57,459 nucleotides of DNA from an uncultured Pelagibacteraceae bacterium (GTDB taxonomy: Bacteria; Pseudomonadota; Alphaproteobacteria; Pelagibacterales; Pelagibacteraceae), in the NCBI GenBank assembly GCA_902610755.1, contig CACLWW010000007.1:1-57459 (forward strand). Reading direction: 5' to 3'. The notes below the pieces were generated by a model that was not told where the DNA came from, searched no databases, and saw nothing but the letters and a program-made list of their open reading frames with translations. How positions within the stretch are numbered: the stretch's first letter is position 1; each line of letters opens with the position of its first letter. This document shows, one piece after another, positions 42,235 through 52,185 of the stretch. Made by a program: the position numbers and the translations under genes.

Positions 42235-43736
42235 TAAAAAATACCAATTTTTTTATTTTTTTTAATATTTCTACTATTAATTTCAATATTTAATTTGTGT
42301 AATTGATTTGATTTTAATTTTCTCAAGTTCTGGATATCTCTGAGAAATCTATCTGACTCTCTCTTAGGTATAATATCTTTTGTAAGTGTTAAAAATTTTT
42401 TAATATAGTTAGCTCTTTTAAATGGTCTTAAACCATATGGATGAGCATCTGCTACACCTTGTTCTTCAACAATTTTTTTATTATTTTTTAGTGTGACTAT
42501 AACTTTAGCCCCAAAAGCTTTATTTTTTGGGTTTGGATCATGGTAACGTTTAGTCCATTTTTTATCCTCATGCGTTTTAATAGATCTCCATATCTTAATG
42601 GTACTTTTCTTTCTTGCTCTTGATTTGCTATATGATTTTACGTGATGCCAATCAGCGTCCTCTAAAGCAACAGCAAATATATACATTATTGAGTGATCTA
42701 AAGTTTCTCTACTTGCATTAGGATCCATTTTTTGTGGATCGTTTGCTCCTGTTCCAATTACATAATGAGTATGATGACTTGTATATATATCTATTTTTTT
42801 TATTTCATTTAAGTTATCTATTTTTTTATTTAATTTTTTTGCAAGGTCTATAAGCGCTTGTGCTTGATATTCTGCTGAATATTCTTTTGTGTAAGTTTCT
42901 AGAATAGCTTTTTTTTCCTGATTTTTTTTTGGTAGTGGAACTTTATATAATGCTTTTTTTCCGTCAAGTATTCTTGCAATCACACTATCTTCTCCTTCAT
43001 AAATCGGACTTGGCGCTCCTTCACCCCTCATTGCTCTATCGACTGCTTCTATACCAAGTTTTCCAGCATGCGCAGGAGCAAAAGCTTTCCAACTAGAAAT
43101 TTCTCCTTTTCTAGATTGCCTTGTAGAAACAGTAACATGCAAGGCTTGTTGGACAGCTTGATAGATGGTTTCTGTTTTTAAATTAAGCATTGTTCCTAAA
43201 CCTGCAGCAACACTTGGACCTAAGTGAGCGATATGATCTACTTTATGTTTATGAAGACAGATACCTTTTACAAGATTTACTTGTACCTCATATGCAGTAA
43301 TAATCCCTTTAATAAGATTTAAACCAGAGACTTTCTTTTGTTGCGCAACAGCCATTAATGCAGGAATGTTATCTCCTGGATGACTATAGTCTGCTGCTAA
43401 AAAAGTATCATGAAAATCTAATTCTCTTACAGCAGTTCCATTGGACCAAGCAGCCCACTCACAGTCAAATTTCTTTTTTGAGTTAATTCCAAATAAAGTA
43501 GCACCATTAGATTTTGGATGTTTCATTGCCATTTCTCTTGAGGTAATTACAGCTTTTCTGTTTAATGAAGCGATAGCAACAGATGCATTATCAATCATCC
43601 TGTTTATCACCATATCAACTGAGTCTTTATTTAGTTTAGCATTATCACTTGCAATTTCAGCAATTTTCCATGCAAGTTGATTTTTTTTACTTAATTTATC
43701 TTTTGATGCGAAAACTTTTACTTTATGTATTTTCAA
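42234..43736 (-). CDS. prpD: 2-methylcitrate dehydratase
   Basis: MmgE/PrpD-family dehydratase (500 aa) acting between prpC and prpB. It has RELDFHDTFLAADYSHPGDNIPALMAVAQ near 125-155, the SRQSRKGEISSWKAFAPAHAGKLG segment near 204-227 and DHSIMYIFAVALEDADWH near 347-364. The first gene of the prpDBC operon. No prpE, prpR or AcnD/PrpF gene is next to it, so propionyl-CoA probably arises from other catabolism. The last 20 residues are Lys- and Asn-rich and probably dispensable. Confidence 0.94.
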   Translation of the reverse strand: MKIHKVKVFASKDKLSKKNQLAWKIAEIASDNAKLNKDSVDMVINRMIDNASVAIASLNRKAVITSREMAMKHPKSNGATLFGINSKKKFDCEWAAWSNGTAVRELDFHDTFLAADYSHPGDNIPALMAVAQQKKVSGLNLIKGIITAYEVQVNLVKGICLHKHKVDHIAHLGPSVAAGLGTMLNLKTETIYQAVQQALHVTVSTRQSRKGEISSWKAFAPAHAGKLGIEAVDRAMRGEGAPSPIYEGEDSVIARILDGKKALYKVPLPKKNQEKKAILETYTKEYSAEYQAQALIDLAKKLNKKIDNLNEIKKIDIYTSHHTHYVIGTGANDPQKMDPNASRETLDHSIMYIFAVALEDADWHHVKSYSKSRARKKSTIKIWRSIKTHEDKKWTKRYHDPNPKNKAFGAKVIVTLKNNKKIVEEQGVADAHPYGLRPFKRANYIKKFLTLTKDIIPKRESDRFLRDIQNLRKLKSNQLHKLNIEINSRNIKKNKKIGIF

Positions 43737-43770
43737 TTTATTCCTTTTTGAGTTTAGTACTTCATTTATT

Positions 43771-44460
43771 TTAAGTATTCAAATATTTTGAAACTATTTT
43801 CTCAATACCCTGAAAGTTTGTTACCAAGTGATCATGAGGTATTTCATTTACTTTTTTATCAGTATATCCATCCTCGAGCAATATAAATGGTAAGTTTGCA
43901 GAGTTAGCAGCGGCAGAATCTGTTTCACTATCACCAATCATTAAAGATTTTTTTACATCCCCTTGAAGAATTTCAATCACAGAAGTTAAATGTCTAGGAT
44001 CAGGTTTGCAATAATCAAAAGTATTACTACCAGCAACATATTCAAAATAATCAAAAATTTTTATTTTTTTTAACAAATCAATTGCCAAATGCTCTTGTTT
44101 GTTAGTGCAAACTGCTAGTGAAATACTGTTTTGTTTAGACCACTTTAAAAATTCTAAAACACCATCAATAATTTTACTTTCATTGACAATATTCTTTCCA
44201 TAATAATCTATGAAATCTTTTACCATTTCATCTTTAATTTTTTTATCTGATATTTTTCCAAACTCTTTTTTGGCTGTTCCCCAAATAGATCTTCCAATCA
44301 AAGCGCCAGCACCTTTACCAACAAGGTTTCTGATTTCTTCTGTTGTCTTTGTTTCGTACCCAAACTTTTTCATTACATAATTGTGTGCATTCATTAGATC
44401 TGGAGCTGTATCTACTATGGTTCCATCTAAATCTACTAAAACTGTGAATTTTTGACTCAT
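43771..44460 (-). CDS. gph: HAD-superfamily phosphatase, probably phosphoglycolate phosphatase
   Basis: A 229-aa HAD hydrolase. The nucleophile motif VDLDGTIVDTAPDL is at 8-21, motif II LAVCTNKQ near 115, and the motif III/IV region CKPDPRH plus MIGDSETDSAAANSANLP near 168-195 are complete. The Gph/pyrophosphatase subgroup removes phosphate from 2-phosphoglycolate; narrow specificity is inferred. It is 35 bp from prpD on the same strand and diverges from the acetyltransferase gene over 70 bp. Confidence 0.88.
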   Translation of the reverse strand: MSQKFTVLVDLDGTIVDTAPDLMNAHNYVMKKFGYETKTTEEIRNLVGKGAGALIGRSIWGTAKKEFGKISDKKIKDEMVKDFIDYYGKNIVNESKIIDGVLEFLKWSKQNSISLAVCTNKQEHLAIDLLKKIKIFDYFEYVAGSNTFDYCKPDPRHLTSVIEILQGDVKKSLMIGDSETDSAAANSANLPFILLEDGYTDKKVNEIPHDHLVTNFQGIEKIVSKYLNT

Positions 44461-44530
44461 TTTAAAAAGTATTATTAAGAAATATTTTGTGAATTCTTTA
44501 TCATAAATACTTATCTATAAGAAAAAATCA

Positions 44531-45142
44531 ATGAAACAAACTGATATTCAAAATAAATTTAGAAAAAAATTTTTAAATCAGGGTGTAAAAATGACTGCAC
44601 CTGAGACTGTTTTTTTTTCAAGTGATACTAAAATTGGAAAAAACGTAACAATCGAACCATACGTTGTTTTTGGATTGAAGGTAAAAATCAAAAACAATGT
44701 TAAAATATTAGCTTTTTCTCACCTTGAAGGTGTAAGTGTTGATAATAATGTTTCAATTGGTCCATACGCACGTTTAAGACCTGGAACTATTTTGGAAGAA
44801 GGTTCAAAAGTCGGTAACTTTGTTGAAATTAAAAAATCTCGATTAAAAAAGAATTCAAAAGCAAATCACCTTACTTATATTGGTGATGCAACAATAGGAA
44901 AAAAATCTAATATAGGCGCAGGTACAATTACTTGCAATTACGATGGAGTTAAAAAAAGCAAAACAATAATTGAAGATGGTGCCTTTATAGGATCTAACAC
45001 CTCATTAGTTGCCCCAGTTAAAATTGGAAAAAAAGCGATTGTTGGTGCTAGTTCTGTAATAACTCAAAATGTTAAAAGTAGTTCTTTAGCACTTACAAGG
45101 GCAAAGCAAACTGAAGTAAAAAACTATAAAAGAAAAAAATAA
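44531..45142 (+). CDS. GlmU acetyltransferase domain only (glucosamine-1-phosphate N-acetyltransferase)
   Basis: A 203-aa left-handed beta-helix protein matching the C-terminal half of GlmU, from about residue 250 of the usual 450-aa enzyme. It retains [24 protein letters not shown], the catalytic His region [28 protein letters not shown], and [13 protein letters not shown]. The N-terminal uridylyltransferase domain, with its GGxGTRM motif, is absent. The upstream gap is only 70 bp and holds no remnant. It precedes glmS by 3 bp, so GlcN-6-P synthase and the acetylation step are co-expressed. The missing activity must be supplied by another gene. Confidence 0.88.
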   Translation: MKQTDIQNKFRKKFLNQGVKMTAPETVFFSSDTKIGKNVTIEPYVVFGLKVKIKNNVKILAFSHLEGVSVDNNVSIGPYARLRPGTILEEGSKVGNFVEIKKSRLKKNSKANHLTYIGDATIGKKSNIGAGTITCNYDGVKKSKTIIEDGAFIGSNTSLVAPVKIGKKAIVGASSVITQNVKSSSLALTRAKQTEVKNYKRKK

Positions 45143-45145
45143 AAT

Positions 45146-46966
45146 ATGTGTGGAATTATTGGAATAACAAGCAACAAATTGGTTTCATCACCAATTATAA
45201 ATTCGCTAAAAAAATTAGAATATAGAGGTTATGACTCAGCAGGAATTGCTACGATTGACTCTGGCTTAATTAAAGAAGTTAAATGTGAGGGTAGGGTTGA
45301 AAGTTTGGAGGAAGCTGTTTCCAAATCAAAGTTAACAGGAAATGTTGGAATTGGACATGTAAGATGGGCAACTCATGGTATTCCAAACACAATTAACGCT
45401 CATCCACATTCATCAGAAAATGTATCTGTAGTTCATAATGGAATAATTGAAAACTCTACATTGTTAAAAAAGTTTTTAGTTAATAAAGGACATAAGTTTA
45501 AGTCCCAAACAGATACTGAAGTTATTGTTCATCTTATTACTGAATATTTAAAAAAAGATAATCTTAAAGATGCAATTATTAAAGTTTTAAAAAAACTTCA
45601 TGGAAGTTTTGCTTTAGGTATAATTTTTAAAGATAATCCGAATTTAATAATTGGTGCAAGAAGAGGTTCACCTTTAGCTGTTGGCTATGGTCCTGGGGAA
45701 AATTATTTAGGATCAGACTCTTATGCTCTAAAATCTATGACAAATAAAATTTCATATCTTAACGATGGGGAGTTTTGTATTATTAAAAAAGATAATGTTG
45801 AGTTTTTTAATCAGAGCGGAAAAAAGATAAATAAAAAAATATTACATTTATCATCAAACGAACAAAATTATGAAAAGGGTGACTACAAGCATTTCATGGC
45901 TAAAGAAATTGATGAACAGCCAAATACCATCAAAAATTGTGTCAATGAATACATTGACAAAATCAATAATGACATAAATATTTTTAATTTTCCATTTAAA
46001 GAAAAAGAAATTAATTCTATTTCATTAATCGGATGTGGCACAGCTTATCATTCTTGTCTTATTGCAAAATATTGGTTTGAGCAACTAACATCATTTGATG
46101 TCAGTATCGATATCGCTTCAGAGTTTCGTTACAGAAAAAATAAATTTAAGAAAGATTGTCTTTATATTTTTGTTTCTCAGTCAGGTGAAACTGCTGATAC
46201 TTACGCAGCTTTAGATATTTGTAACAAAAATAAAATGAAAACATGCTCAGTTGTAAATGTTATTGAAAGCTCAATAGCAAGAGACTCCAAATTCGTTTTA
46301 CCTATTCATTGTGGTCCAGAAATCGGTGTTGCATCAACCAAAGCTTTCTTAGGACAAATGCTTGTTTTATATATACTTTGCTTAAAATTAGCCCAAAAAA
46401 GGAAAGATATAAGTAAAAAAGATTATTTAAAGAAGATTAAAAATTTATTTAATCTCGCAAAATTAGTTAAACATTCTTTAGAAACTGAAAATAAGATACA
46501 ATCAATATGCAGTTCATTTGTTGATGCAAAAGGTTCAATGTTTTTAGGTAGAGGATATTCATTTCCAATAGCATTAGAAGGAGCTTTAAAATTGAAAGAA
46601 TTAGCTTATGTACATGCAGAGGGTTATCCTGCAGGTGAAATGAAACATGGACCACTAGCTCTTATAGAAGATGGAATGCCAGTAGTAGTGATTGCTCCAA
46701 GAGATCAACATTATAAAAAAACTATTTCAAACATGCAGGAAGTTATAGCTAGAGGAGCAAAAGTTTTGCTTGTTACAAATAAAAGTAAAGATGAAGTTTA
46801 TTCTGAAAATATTTGGGAAACTATTGAAGTTGAAAATACTGAAGATGACCTTTTCCCATTTTTAGTAACAATTCCTTTACAAAAGCTTGCATACTATTCT
46901 GCGCTAAAAAAAGGTTATGACATTGATAAACCAAGAAATTTAGCTAAATCAGTAACAGTAGAATAA
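45146..46966 (+). CDS. glmS: Glutamine-fructose-6-phosphate aminotransferase (isomerising)
   Basis: The 606-aa enzyme making glucosamine-6-phosphate. The N-terminal glutaminase nucleophile is Cys2 in MCGIIGI, followed by GHVRWATHG. The isomerase half has two SIS domains with ISLIGCGTAYHS, SQSGETADTYAAL, GVASTKAFLGQML and the C-terminal AEGYPAGEMKHGPLALI and KPRNLAKSVTVE. All expected elements and length are present. It follows the truncated GlmU-like gene by 3 bp, forming an amino-sugar operon for peptidoglycan and lipid A. Confidence 0.97.
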   Translation: MCGIIGITSNKLVSSPIINSLKKLEYRGYDSAGIATIDSGLIKEVKCEGRVESLEEAVSKSKLTGNVGIGHVRWATHGIPNTINAHPHSSENVSVVHNGIIENSTLLKKFLVNKGHKFKSQTDTEVIVHLITEYLKKDNLKDAIIKVLKKLHGSFALGIIFKDNPNLIIGARRGSPLAVGYGPGENYLGSDSYALKSMTNKISYLNDGEFCIIKKDNVEFFNQSGKKINKKILHLSSNEQNYEKGDYKHFMAKEIDEQPNTIKNCVNEYIDKINNDINIFNFPFKEKEINSISLIGCGTAYHSCLIAKYWFEQLTSFDVSIDIASEFRYRKNKFKKDCLYIFVSQSGETADTYAALDICNKNKMKTCSVVNVIESSIARDSKFVLPIHCGPEIGVASTKAFLGQMLVLYILCLKLAQKRKDISKKDYLKKIKNLFNLAKLVKHSLETENKIQSICSSFVDAKGSMFLGRGYSFPIALEGALKLKELAYVHAEGYPAGEMKHGPLALIEDGMPVVVIAPRDQHYKKTISNMQEVIARGAKVLLVTNKSKDEVYSENIWETIEVENTEDDLFPFLVTIPLQKLAYYSALKKGYDIDKPRNLAKSVTVE

Positions 46967-47025
46967 TAAAAATAACTATTCTCTTTTGTCATAATTTAGT
47001 TATATATTCATCTTAAGGTTGAATT

Positions 47026-48405
47026 ATGAAAAATTGGAAACCAAACAGTTGGAGAAAATATCCTGTCAAACATGTTCCTTCTTATGAAAGTGAAAAGGAA
47101 CTTAACCAAGTATTGAGTAAAATTAAATCTTTTCCTCCGCTAGTTTTCGCTGGTGAGACAAGACATCTTAAAGATCAACTTTCACAAGTTGTTGATGGAA
47201 AAGCTTTTCTTTTACAAGGTGGAGACTGCGCAGAAAGTTTTGCCGAGTTTAATCCGGACAATATAAGAGACACATTTAAAGTTATTCTTCAGATGTCATT
47301 GGTTCTTACATACTCAGCTTCGCTTCCAATTATAAAACTTGGAAGGATAGCCGGACAGTTTGCAAAACCTAGAAGTGCACCAACTGAAAAACAAGGTGAT
47401 AAAGAATTACCAAGTTATTTAGGTGACAACGTAAATGGAATTGATTTTACTGAAAAATCTAGAAGGCATGATCCAAAAAGATTATTTAAGGCATACTCTC
47501 AGTCTGCTTCAACGTTGAATCTTTTAAGAGCGTTTTCTAATGGGGGTTTTGCTGATTTAAAAAATGTACACTTATGGAATTTAGGTTATATTAAAAAAAG
47601 TCCTCAAGCTAAAAAATTTAAAGAACTTGAAGATAAAATTGCTGATGCTTTGGCATTTATGGATGCTTGTGGAATAAATTCAGATTTCAATAGAAGATTA
47701 AAAACAGTAAATTTCTGGACATCTCATGAAGCTTTGCATTTACCATTTGAAGAAAGCATGGCAAGGGTTGACTCAACTACAGGAGAGTATCATGCAACTT
47801 CAGCACACTTTGTTTGGATTGGCGACAGAACAAGACAATTGGATGGCGGACACGTTGAGTTTTGTAAAGGTATTGAAAACCCAATAGGTATTAAGTGTGG
47901 CCCAACATCTAAACCAGAAGAGATTGCAAAAATTTGTGAAGTAATTAATTCAAAAAATGAAAAAGGTAAAATTACTTTAATATCTAGGTTTGGTCATGAT
48001 CAAGTTGAAAAATTCTTACCTAAGTTGATAAGAAGAATTAAAAAAGAAGGTTTAAATGTTATTTGGTCTTGTGATCCAATGCATGGAAACACAATTAAAT
48101 CTACAACAGGTTTTAAAACTAGACCATTTAATAAAGTATTAAATGAAGTTAAGAATGTTTTTGCAGTACATCAAAGCGAAAATTCTTATGCTGGTGGATT
48201 GCATATAGAAATGACTGGACAGAATGTGACAGAATGTACAGGTGGGGCAAAAAATATATCTGAACAAGATTTATCAAGTAGATATCACACTCATTGTGAC
48301 CCTAGATTGAACGCAGATCAAGCTTTAGAATTGGCTTTCTTAATCTCAGATGAGATTAAAAAGAATTCCAACTATGCAAGAAATGCAATTAAAGCGGCAT
48401 CTTAG
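47026..48405 (+). CDS. 3-deoxy-7-phosphoheptulonate synthase, class II
   Basis: Type II DAHP synthase (459 aa), first step of aromatic amino acid synthesis from PEP and erythrose-4-phosphate. Family features are WKPNSWRKYPVKHVPSYES at the N-terminus, LLQGGDCAESFAEF near 63-76 with the metal-binding Cys, KLGRIAGQFAKPRSAPTE, and the late DPMHGNTIKS and THCDPRLNADQALELAF. Type II enzymes occur in plants and many bacteria. AAGG 8 bp before the ATG is a modest ribosome binding site. It is probably monocistronic or read into nadE (37-bp gap). Confidence 0.95.
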   Translation: MKNWKPNSWRKYPVKHVPSYESEKELNQVLSKIKSFPPLVFAGETRHLKDQLSQVVDGKAFLLQGGDCAESFAEFNPDNIRDTFKVILQMSLVLTYSASLPIIKLGRIAGQFAKPRSAPTEKQGDKELPSYLGDNVNGIDFTEKSRRHDPKRLFKAYSQSASTLNLLRAFSNGGFADLKNVHLWNLGYIKKSPQAKKFKELEDKIADALAFMDACGINSDFNRRLKTVNFWTSHEALHLPFEESMARVDSTTGEYHATSAHFVWIGDRTRQLDGGHVEFCKGIENPIGIKCGPTSKPEEIAKICEVINSKNEKGKITLISRFGHDQVEKFLPKLIRRIKKEGLNVIWSCDPMHGNTIKSTTGFKTRPFNKVLNEVKNVFAVHQSENSYAGGLHIEMTGQNVTECTGGAKNISEQDLSSRYHTHCDPRLNADQALELAFLISDEIKKNSNYARNAIKAAS

Positions 48406-48442
48406 ACATTTAAAAATTTAAATTTTGTCTTATATTTGAATC

Positions 48443-49180
48443 ATGGAACCTTCTAAAAAAGTAACATTTATTAAAGATTGGATTTTAAATTACGTAAATT
48501 CAATGCCAATTAAGGCTAAGTCATTAGTTATTGGTATATCAGGAGGAATTGATTCTTCAGTTTCAAGCACACTAAGTGCTATGACAGGACTAAGAACAAT
48601 CGTATTATCGATGCCAATAAAACAAAATGGTTCTCAGCATGATTTAAGTTTAAGGCATCAAGAATGGTTAAAGAAAAATTTTAAAAATGTTGAAGGGCAT
48701 ACAGTTGAACTAGACAGTTTATTTAAAACATTCGAAAATACGCTAAAAGATTTTAGTAGCGAACATGGTATGGCTAATTCAAGAGCAAGATTGAGAATGT
48801 CAACACTTTATCAAGTTGCAGCAGCTAACAACGGAATAGTTGTTGGAACTGGAAATAAAGTTGAAGACTTTGGAGTTGGTTTTTATACAAAATATGGTGA
48901 TGGTGGCGTTGATATATCTCCAATAGCTGATTGTAATAAAACGGAAGTTTGGGAACTTGGAAGAGAACTTAAAATACTTGATGATATTATTAAAGCAGCT
49001 CCAACAGATGGTCTTTGGGATGATGGTAGAACTGACGAGGGTCAACTAGGATTATCGTACAAGGAAATAGAAGAGGCCATGGATAACGAGAATTCAAAAA
49101 ATCGAGATAAATATATTCAAATCAGAAAAGCAAATTTGCATAAAATGGAGCCAATTCCAATATGCAAGATTCCCAATTAA
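48443..49180 (+). CDS. nadE: NAD+ synthase, ammonia-dependent
   Basis: A 245-aa N-type ATP pyrophosphatase converting deamido-NAD+ to NAD+. The PP-loop SGGIDSS is at 33-39, NSRARLRMSTLYQVAA and GTGNKVEDFGVGFYTKYGDGGVDISPIAD follow, and APTDGLWDDGRTDEGQLGLSY is the family end. There is no nitrilase-type glutaminase domain, so it uses free ammonium. TATATT 6 bp before the ATG leaves little space for a leader and no Shine-Dalgarno is seen, so it may also be nearly leaderless. Confidence 0.94.
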   Translation: MEPSKKVTFIKDWILNYVNSMPIKAKSLVIGISGGIDSSVSSTLSAMTGLRTIVLSMPIKQNGSQHDLSLRHQEWLKKNFKNVEGHTVELDSLFKTFENTLKDFSSEHGMANSRARLRMSTLYQVAAANNGIVVGTGNKVEDFGVGFYTKYGDGGVDISPIADCNKTEVWELGRELKILDDIIKAAPTDGLWDDGRTDEGQLGLSYKEIEEAMDNENSKNRDKYIQIRKANLHKMEPIPICKIPN

Positions 49181-49225
49181 TCAAATAGATTCACAAATCT
49201 AAATTAAAAGTATATTCCTAATACA

Positions 49226-50587
49226 ATGAACAAAGATATATATTTAACTAATAGTCTTGGCGGTAAAAAAGAAATATTTAAACCGATAGATCCAAAGAAG
49301 GTAAGAATGTATGTATGCGGACCAACTGTGTATGATGATCCCCATATAGGTAACGCAAGACCTTTAGTAGTTTTTGATATTCTTTTTAAAGTTCTCAAAT
49401 GTAAATATGGAAACTCTTCAGTTTTATATGCAAGAAATATTACTGATGTTGATGACAAAATTATAGAAGGTGCAAAAAATAAAAATATAACAATAAATAA
49501 ACTTACCGAAGATACCACAAAACGGTTTAATGAAGATTGCAATTATTTAAAGTGTGAAAAACCTTCTTTTGAACCAAAAGCTACTGAAAACATTCCATTA
49601 ATGATCGACATGATAAATATTCTCATTAAAAAGAATAATGCATATGAAAATAAATCACATGTTTATTTTAATGTATCGAGTTTCAAAGATTACGGAAAAT
49701 TATCAAATAAAAATGTAGATGAACTTTTTGCAGGAGCCAGGGTTGAGGTATCAGAAAATAAAAAAAGACCTGAAGATTTTGTTTTATGGAAACCATCTAC
49801 TAAAGATGAACCCGGGTGGGAATCTCCTTGGGGAAGGGGTAGACCAGGTTGGCATATAGAATGTTCAGCGATGTCAAAAAAATTTCTTGGGGATACATTT
49901 GATATACATGGTGGTGGACGTGATTTATTATTTCCGCACCATGAAAATGAAATAGCTCAGTCAAGATGTGCAAATGAAAATAAATCATTATCAAATTATT
50001 GGATACATAATGGTTTTATTACAGTTTCAAATGAGAAAATGGCAAAGTCTCAAGGAAACGTTTTTAAAATAAAAGATTTTTATGAAAGGTATAATGGTCA
50101 AGTTTTAAGATTAGCATTAATGTCAACTCATTATAGGCAAGCAATGGATTGGAATGAAAATCTACTAACACAATCAAAAAAAACTTTAGATAAATGGTAC
50201 GAGTGCCAAAAAAAACCAGAAGGTAAAGTATTGATACCAGATGATGATTTAGTTCCTCTTTACGATGATTTAAATACACCTGGGTATATAAGTAATATTC
50301 ATAAATTATATGACAAAGCTGCTAAAGGATCTGATAAAGACAAAGAAATTTTTACAACAGCATGTAATTTTATTGGCTTGTTAACTGAGCCAAAATCAAA
50401 ATGGCAAGAGTTTAAAAAGAATATTTTGGAAATTTCAGAGGAAGAGATTTTGCAAAAGATAAAAGATAGGAACACAGCTAGAGACAACAAAAATTACCAA
50501 TTAGCTGATGAAATTAGAAATGAACTTTTAGATAAAGGTATTTTAATTGAAGACAAAGATGATAAAACAACTTGGAAAATAAAATGA
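49226..50587 (+). CDS. cysS: Cysteinyl-tRNA synthetase
   Basis: Class I aminoacyl-tRNA synthetase (453 aa). The Zn-binding Cys begins the motif MYVCGPTVYDDPHIGNARP, which contains the HIGH-type sequence HIGN. The second Zn-site region is GWHIECSAMS plus FPHHENEIAQS, and the KMSKS loop reads EKMAKSQGN. The C-terminal helical domain is complete. The stop overlaps the cimA start as ATGA. Length matches the family. Confidence 0.97.
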   Translation: MNKDIYLTNSLGGKKEIFKPIDPKKVRMYVCGPTVYDDPHIGNARPLVVFDILFKVLKCKYGNSSVLYARNITDVDDKIIEGAKNKNITINKLTEDTTKRFNEDCNYLKCEKPSFEPKATENIPLMIDMINILIKKNNAYENKSHVYFNVSSFKDYGKLSNKNVDELFAGARVEVSENKKRPEDFVLWKPSTKDEPGWESPWGRGRPGWHIECSAMSKKFLGDTFDIHGGGRDLLFPHHENEIAQSRCANENKSLSNYWIHNGFITVSNEKMAKSQGNVFKIKDFYERYNGQVLRLALMSTHYRQAMDWNENLLTQSKKTLDKWYECQKKPEGKVLIPDDDLVPLYDDLNTPGYISNIHKLYDKAAKGSDKDKEIFTTACNFIGLLTEPKSKWQEFKKNILEISEEEILQKIKDRNTARDNKNYQLADEIRNELLDKGILIEDKDDKTTWKIK

Positions 50588-52185
50588 GTAAAGAACGATT
50601 ATACATATTTGATACCACATTGAGAGATGGAGCCCAGACCCAAGGTGTTCATTTTTCAATTGATGAAAAAACAAAGATTGCGCATGCCTTAGATGATCTC
50701 GGTGTAGATTATATAGAGGGAGGTTGGCCAGGTGCCAATCCATCTGATACAGAATTTTTTCAAAAGGGTTTGGATTTAAAAAACTCTACCTTTACTGCTT
50801 TTGGAATGACAAAAAAAGCTGGACGAAGTGCAGAAAATGATCCAGGCTTATCAGCAATTTTAAATTCTAATACTAAATCTGTTTGTTTAGTAGGAAAGTC
50901 ATGGGATTTTCATGTTGATGTCGCATTAGGAATAACTAATGAGGAAAATTTAGAAAACATTAAAGAGACAACAAAACATTTTGTAAAAAATAATAAAGAG
51001 TTCATGTTTGATGCAGAACACTTTTTTGATGGCTATAAATCAAATCCAAAATATGCTTTAGCTTGTATTAAAGCTGCCTACGACAATGGAGCTAAGTGGA
51101 TAGTTCTTTGTGATACTAATGGTGGAACACTTCCTCATGAAGTAACAGAAATAGTAAAAGAAGTTTCAAAATATATCCCTGGTGAAAATTTAGGTATTCA
51201 CGCACACAACGATACAGGTAATGCTGTTGCAAATTCAATTGCAGCTGTTTTATCGGGAGCAAGACAAATACAAGGTACTATTAATGGCTTGGGTGAAAGA
51301 TGTGGTAACGCTAATTTAATGTCAATTATCCCAACTTTTCATCTTAAAAAAGAATTATCAGACAAATTTGAAATAAGTATTAAAGAAAAAAATATTAAAC
51401 ACATTACACAATGTTCAAGACTACTTGATGAAATATTAAATAGAAAACCGAATAAACATCTTCCATATGTGGGTGCCGCAGCATTTTCACATAAAGGTGG
51501 TTTACATGTATCTGCAGTTCAAAAAGATCCTAAAACTTATGAGCATATCAATCCTGAGGATGTTGGTAACAACAGAAATATAGTTGTTTCTGACCAATCA
51601 GGGAAATCAAATATTTTATCTAGACTTAAAACAATTGGAATAGAAATTGAAGAAAATGATCCAAAAGTCAAAAAACTTTTGGAAGAAGTAAAAGATAGAG
51701 AGTTCATAGGTTATAGTTATGATGGTGCTGATGCTTCTTTTGAATTACTTGCCAGAAGAGTAATGGGAGAAATTCCAAGATATATCTCAATTAAAGAATA
51801 TGACGTTTCAGTTTCAAAAAATAGTCAGGATAAAATTGTTTCAAGGGCAAAAGCAAAATTAGAAGTTGATGGTGAACAAATAGTCTGTGAAGGTGAGGGT
51901 AATGGACCAGTTCATGCTCTAGATAACGCTATAAGAAAAAATGTCACTAAGTTAGAAAAATATTCTGAATATTTAAAAGATTTAAAACTAGTTGACTATA
52001 AGGTTAGAATTTTAAACACAGGAACTGAAGCGACCACAAGAGTATCGATTGAAAGTACAGACTCTCAAGGAAAAAATTGGTTTACTATTGGTGTATCACC
52101 AAACATAATTGATGCATCATTCAAAGCTCTTATAGATAGTTTAGATTTTAAATTATTTAAGGATAAAGCTCCTGCAAGTAAATAA
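50584..52185 (+). CDS. cimA: (R)-citramalate synthase
   Basis: HMGL/LeuA-superfamily enzyme condensing pyruvate and acetyl-CoA, giving a threonine-independent route to isoleucine. It opens with YIFDTTLRDGAQTQGVHFS and DYIEGGWPGANPSD, distinguishing CimA from LeuA. GIHAHNDTGNAVANSIAAVLSGARQIQGTINGLGERCGN carries the metal-binding HxH. The C-terminal part (about 400-533) is the LeuA-like regulatory domain. I use the ATG at 50584, which overlaps the cysS stop as ATGA; the in-frame TTG at 50572 adds four residues and is less likely. It is followed directly by a DUF1989 gene. Confidence 0.95.
   Translation: MSKERLYIFDTTLRDGAQTQGVHFSIDEKTKIAHALDDLGVDYIEGGWPGANPSDTEFFQKGLDLKNSTFTAFGMTKKAGRSAENDPGLSAILNSNTKSVCLVGKSWDFHVDVALGITNEENLENIKETTKHFVKNNKEFMFDAEHFFDGYKSNPKYALACIKAAYDNGAKWIVLCDTNGGTLPHEVTEIVKEVSKYIPGENLGIHAHNDTGNAVANSIAAVLSGARQIQGTINGLGERCGNANLMSIIPTFHLKKELSDKFEISIKEKNIKHITQCSRLLDEILNRKPNKHLPYVGAAAFSHKGGLHVSAVQKDPKTYEHINPEDVGNNRNIVVSDQSGKSNILSRLKTIGIEIEENDPKVKKLLEEVKDREFIGYSYDGADASFELLARRVMGEIPRYISIKEYDVSVSKNSQDKIVSRAKAKLEVDGEQIVCEGEGNGPVHALDNAIRKNVTKLEKYSEYLKDLKLVDYKVRILNTGTEATTRVSIESTDSQGKNWFTIGVSPNIIDASFKALIDSLDFKLFKDKAPASK

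Noticed and set aside
48403..48430. Weak terminator after the DAHP synthase gene (AGACA...TGTCT)
   Set aside because: The stem has five pairs and then AT-only partial pairing without a U tract, too weak to call.
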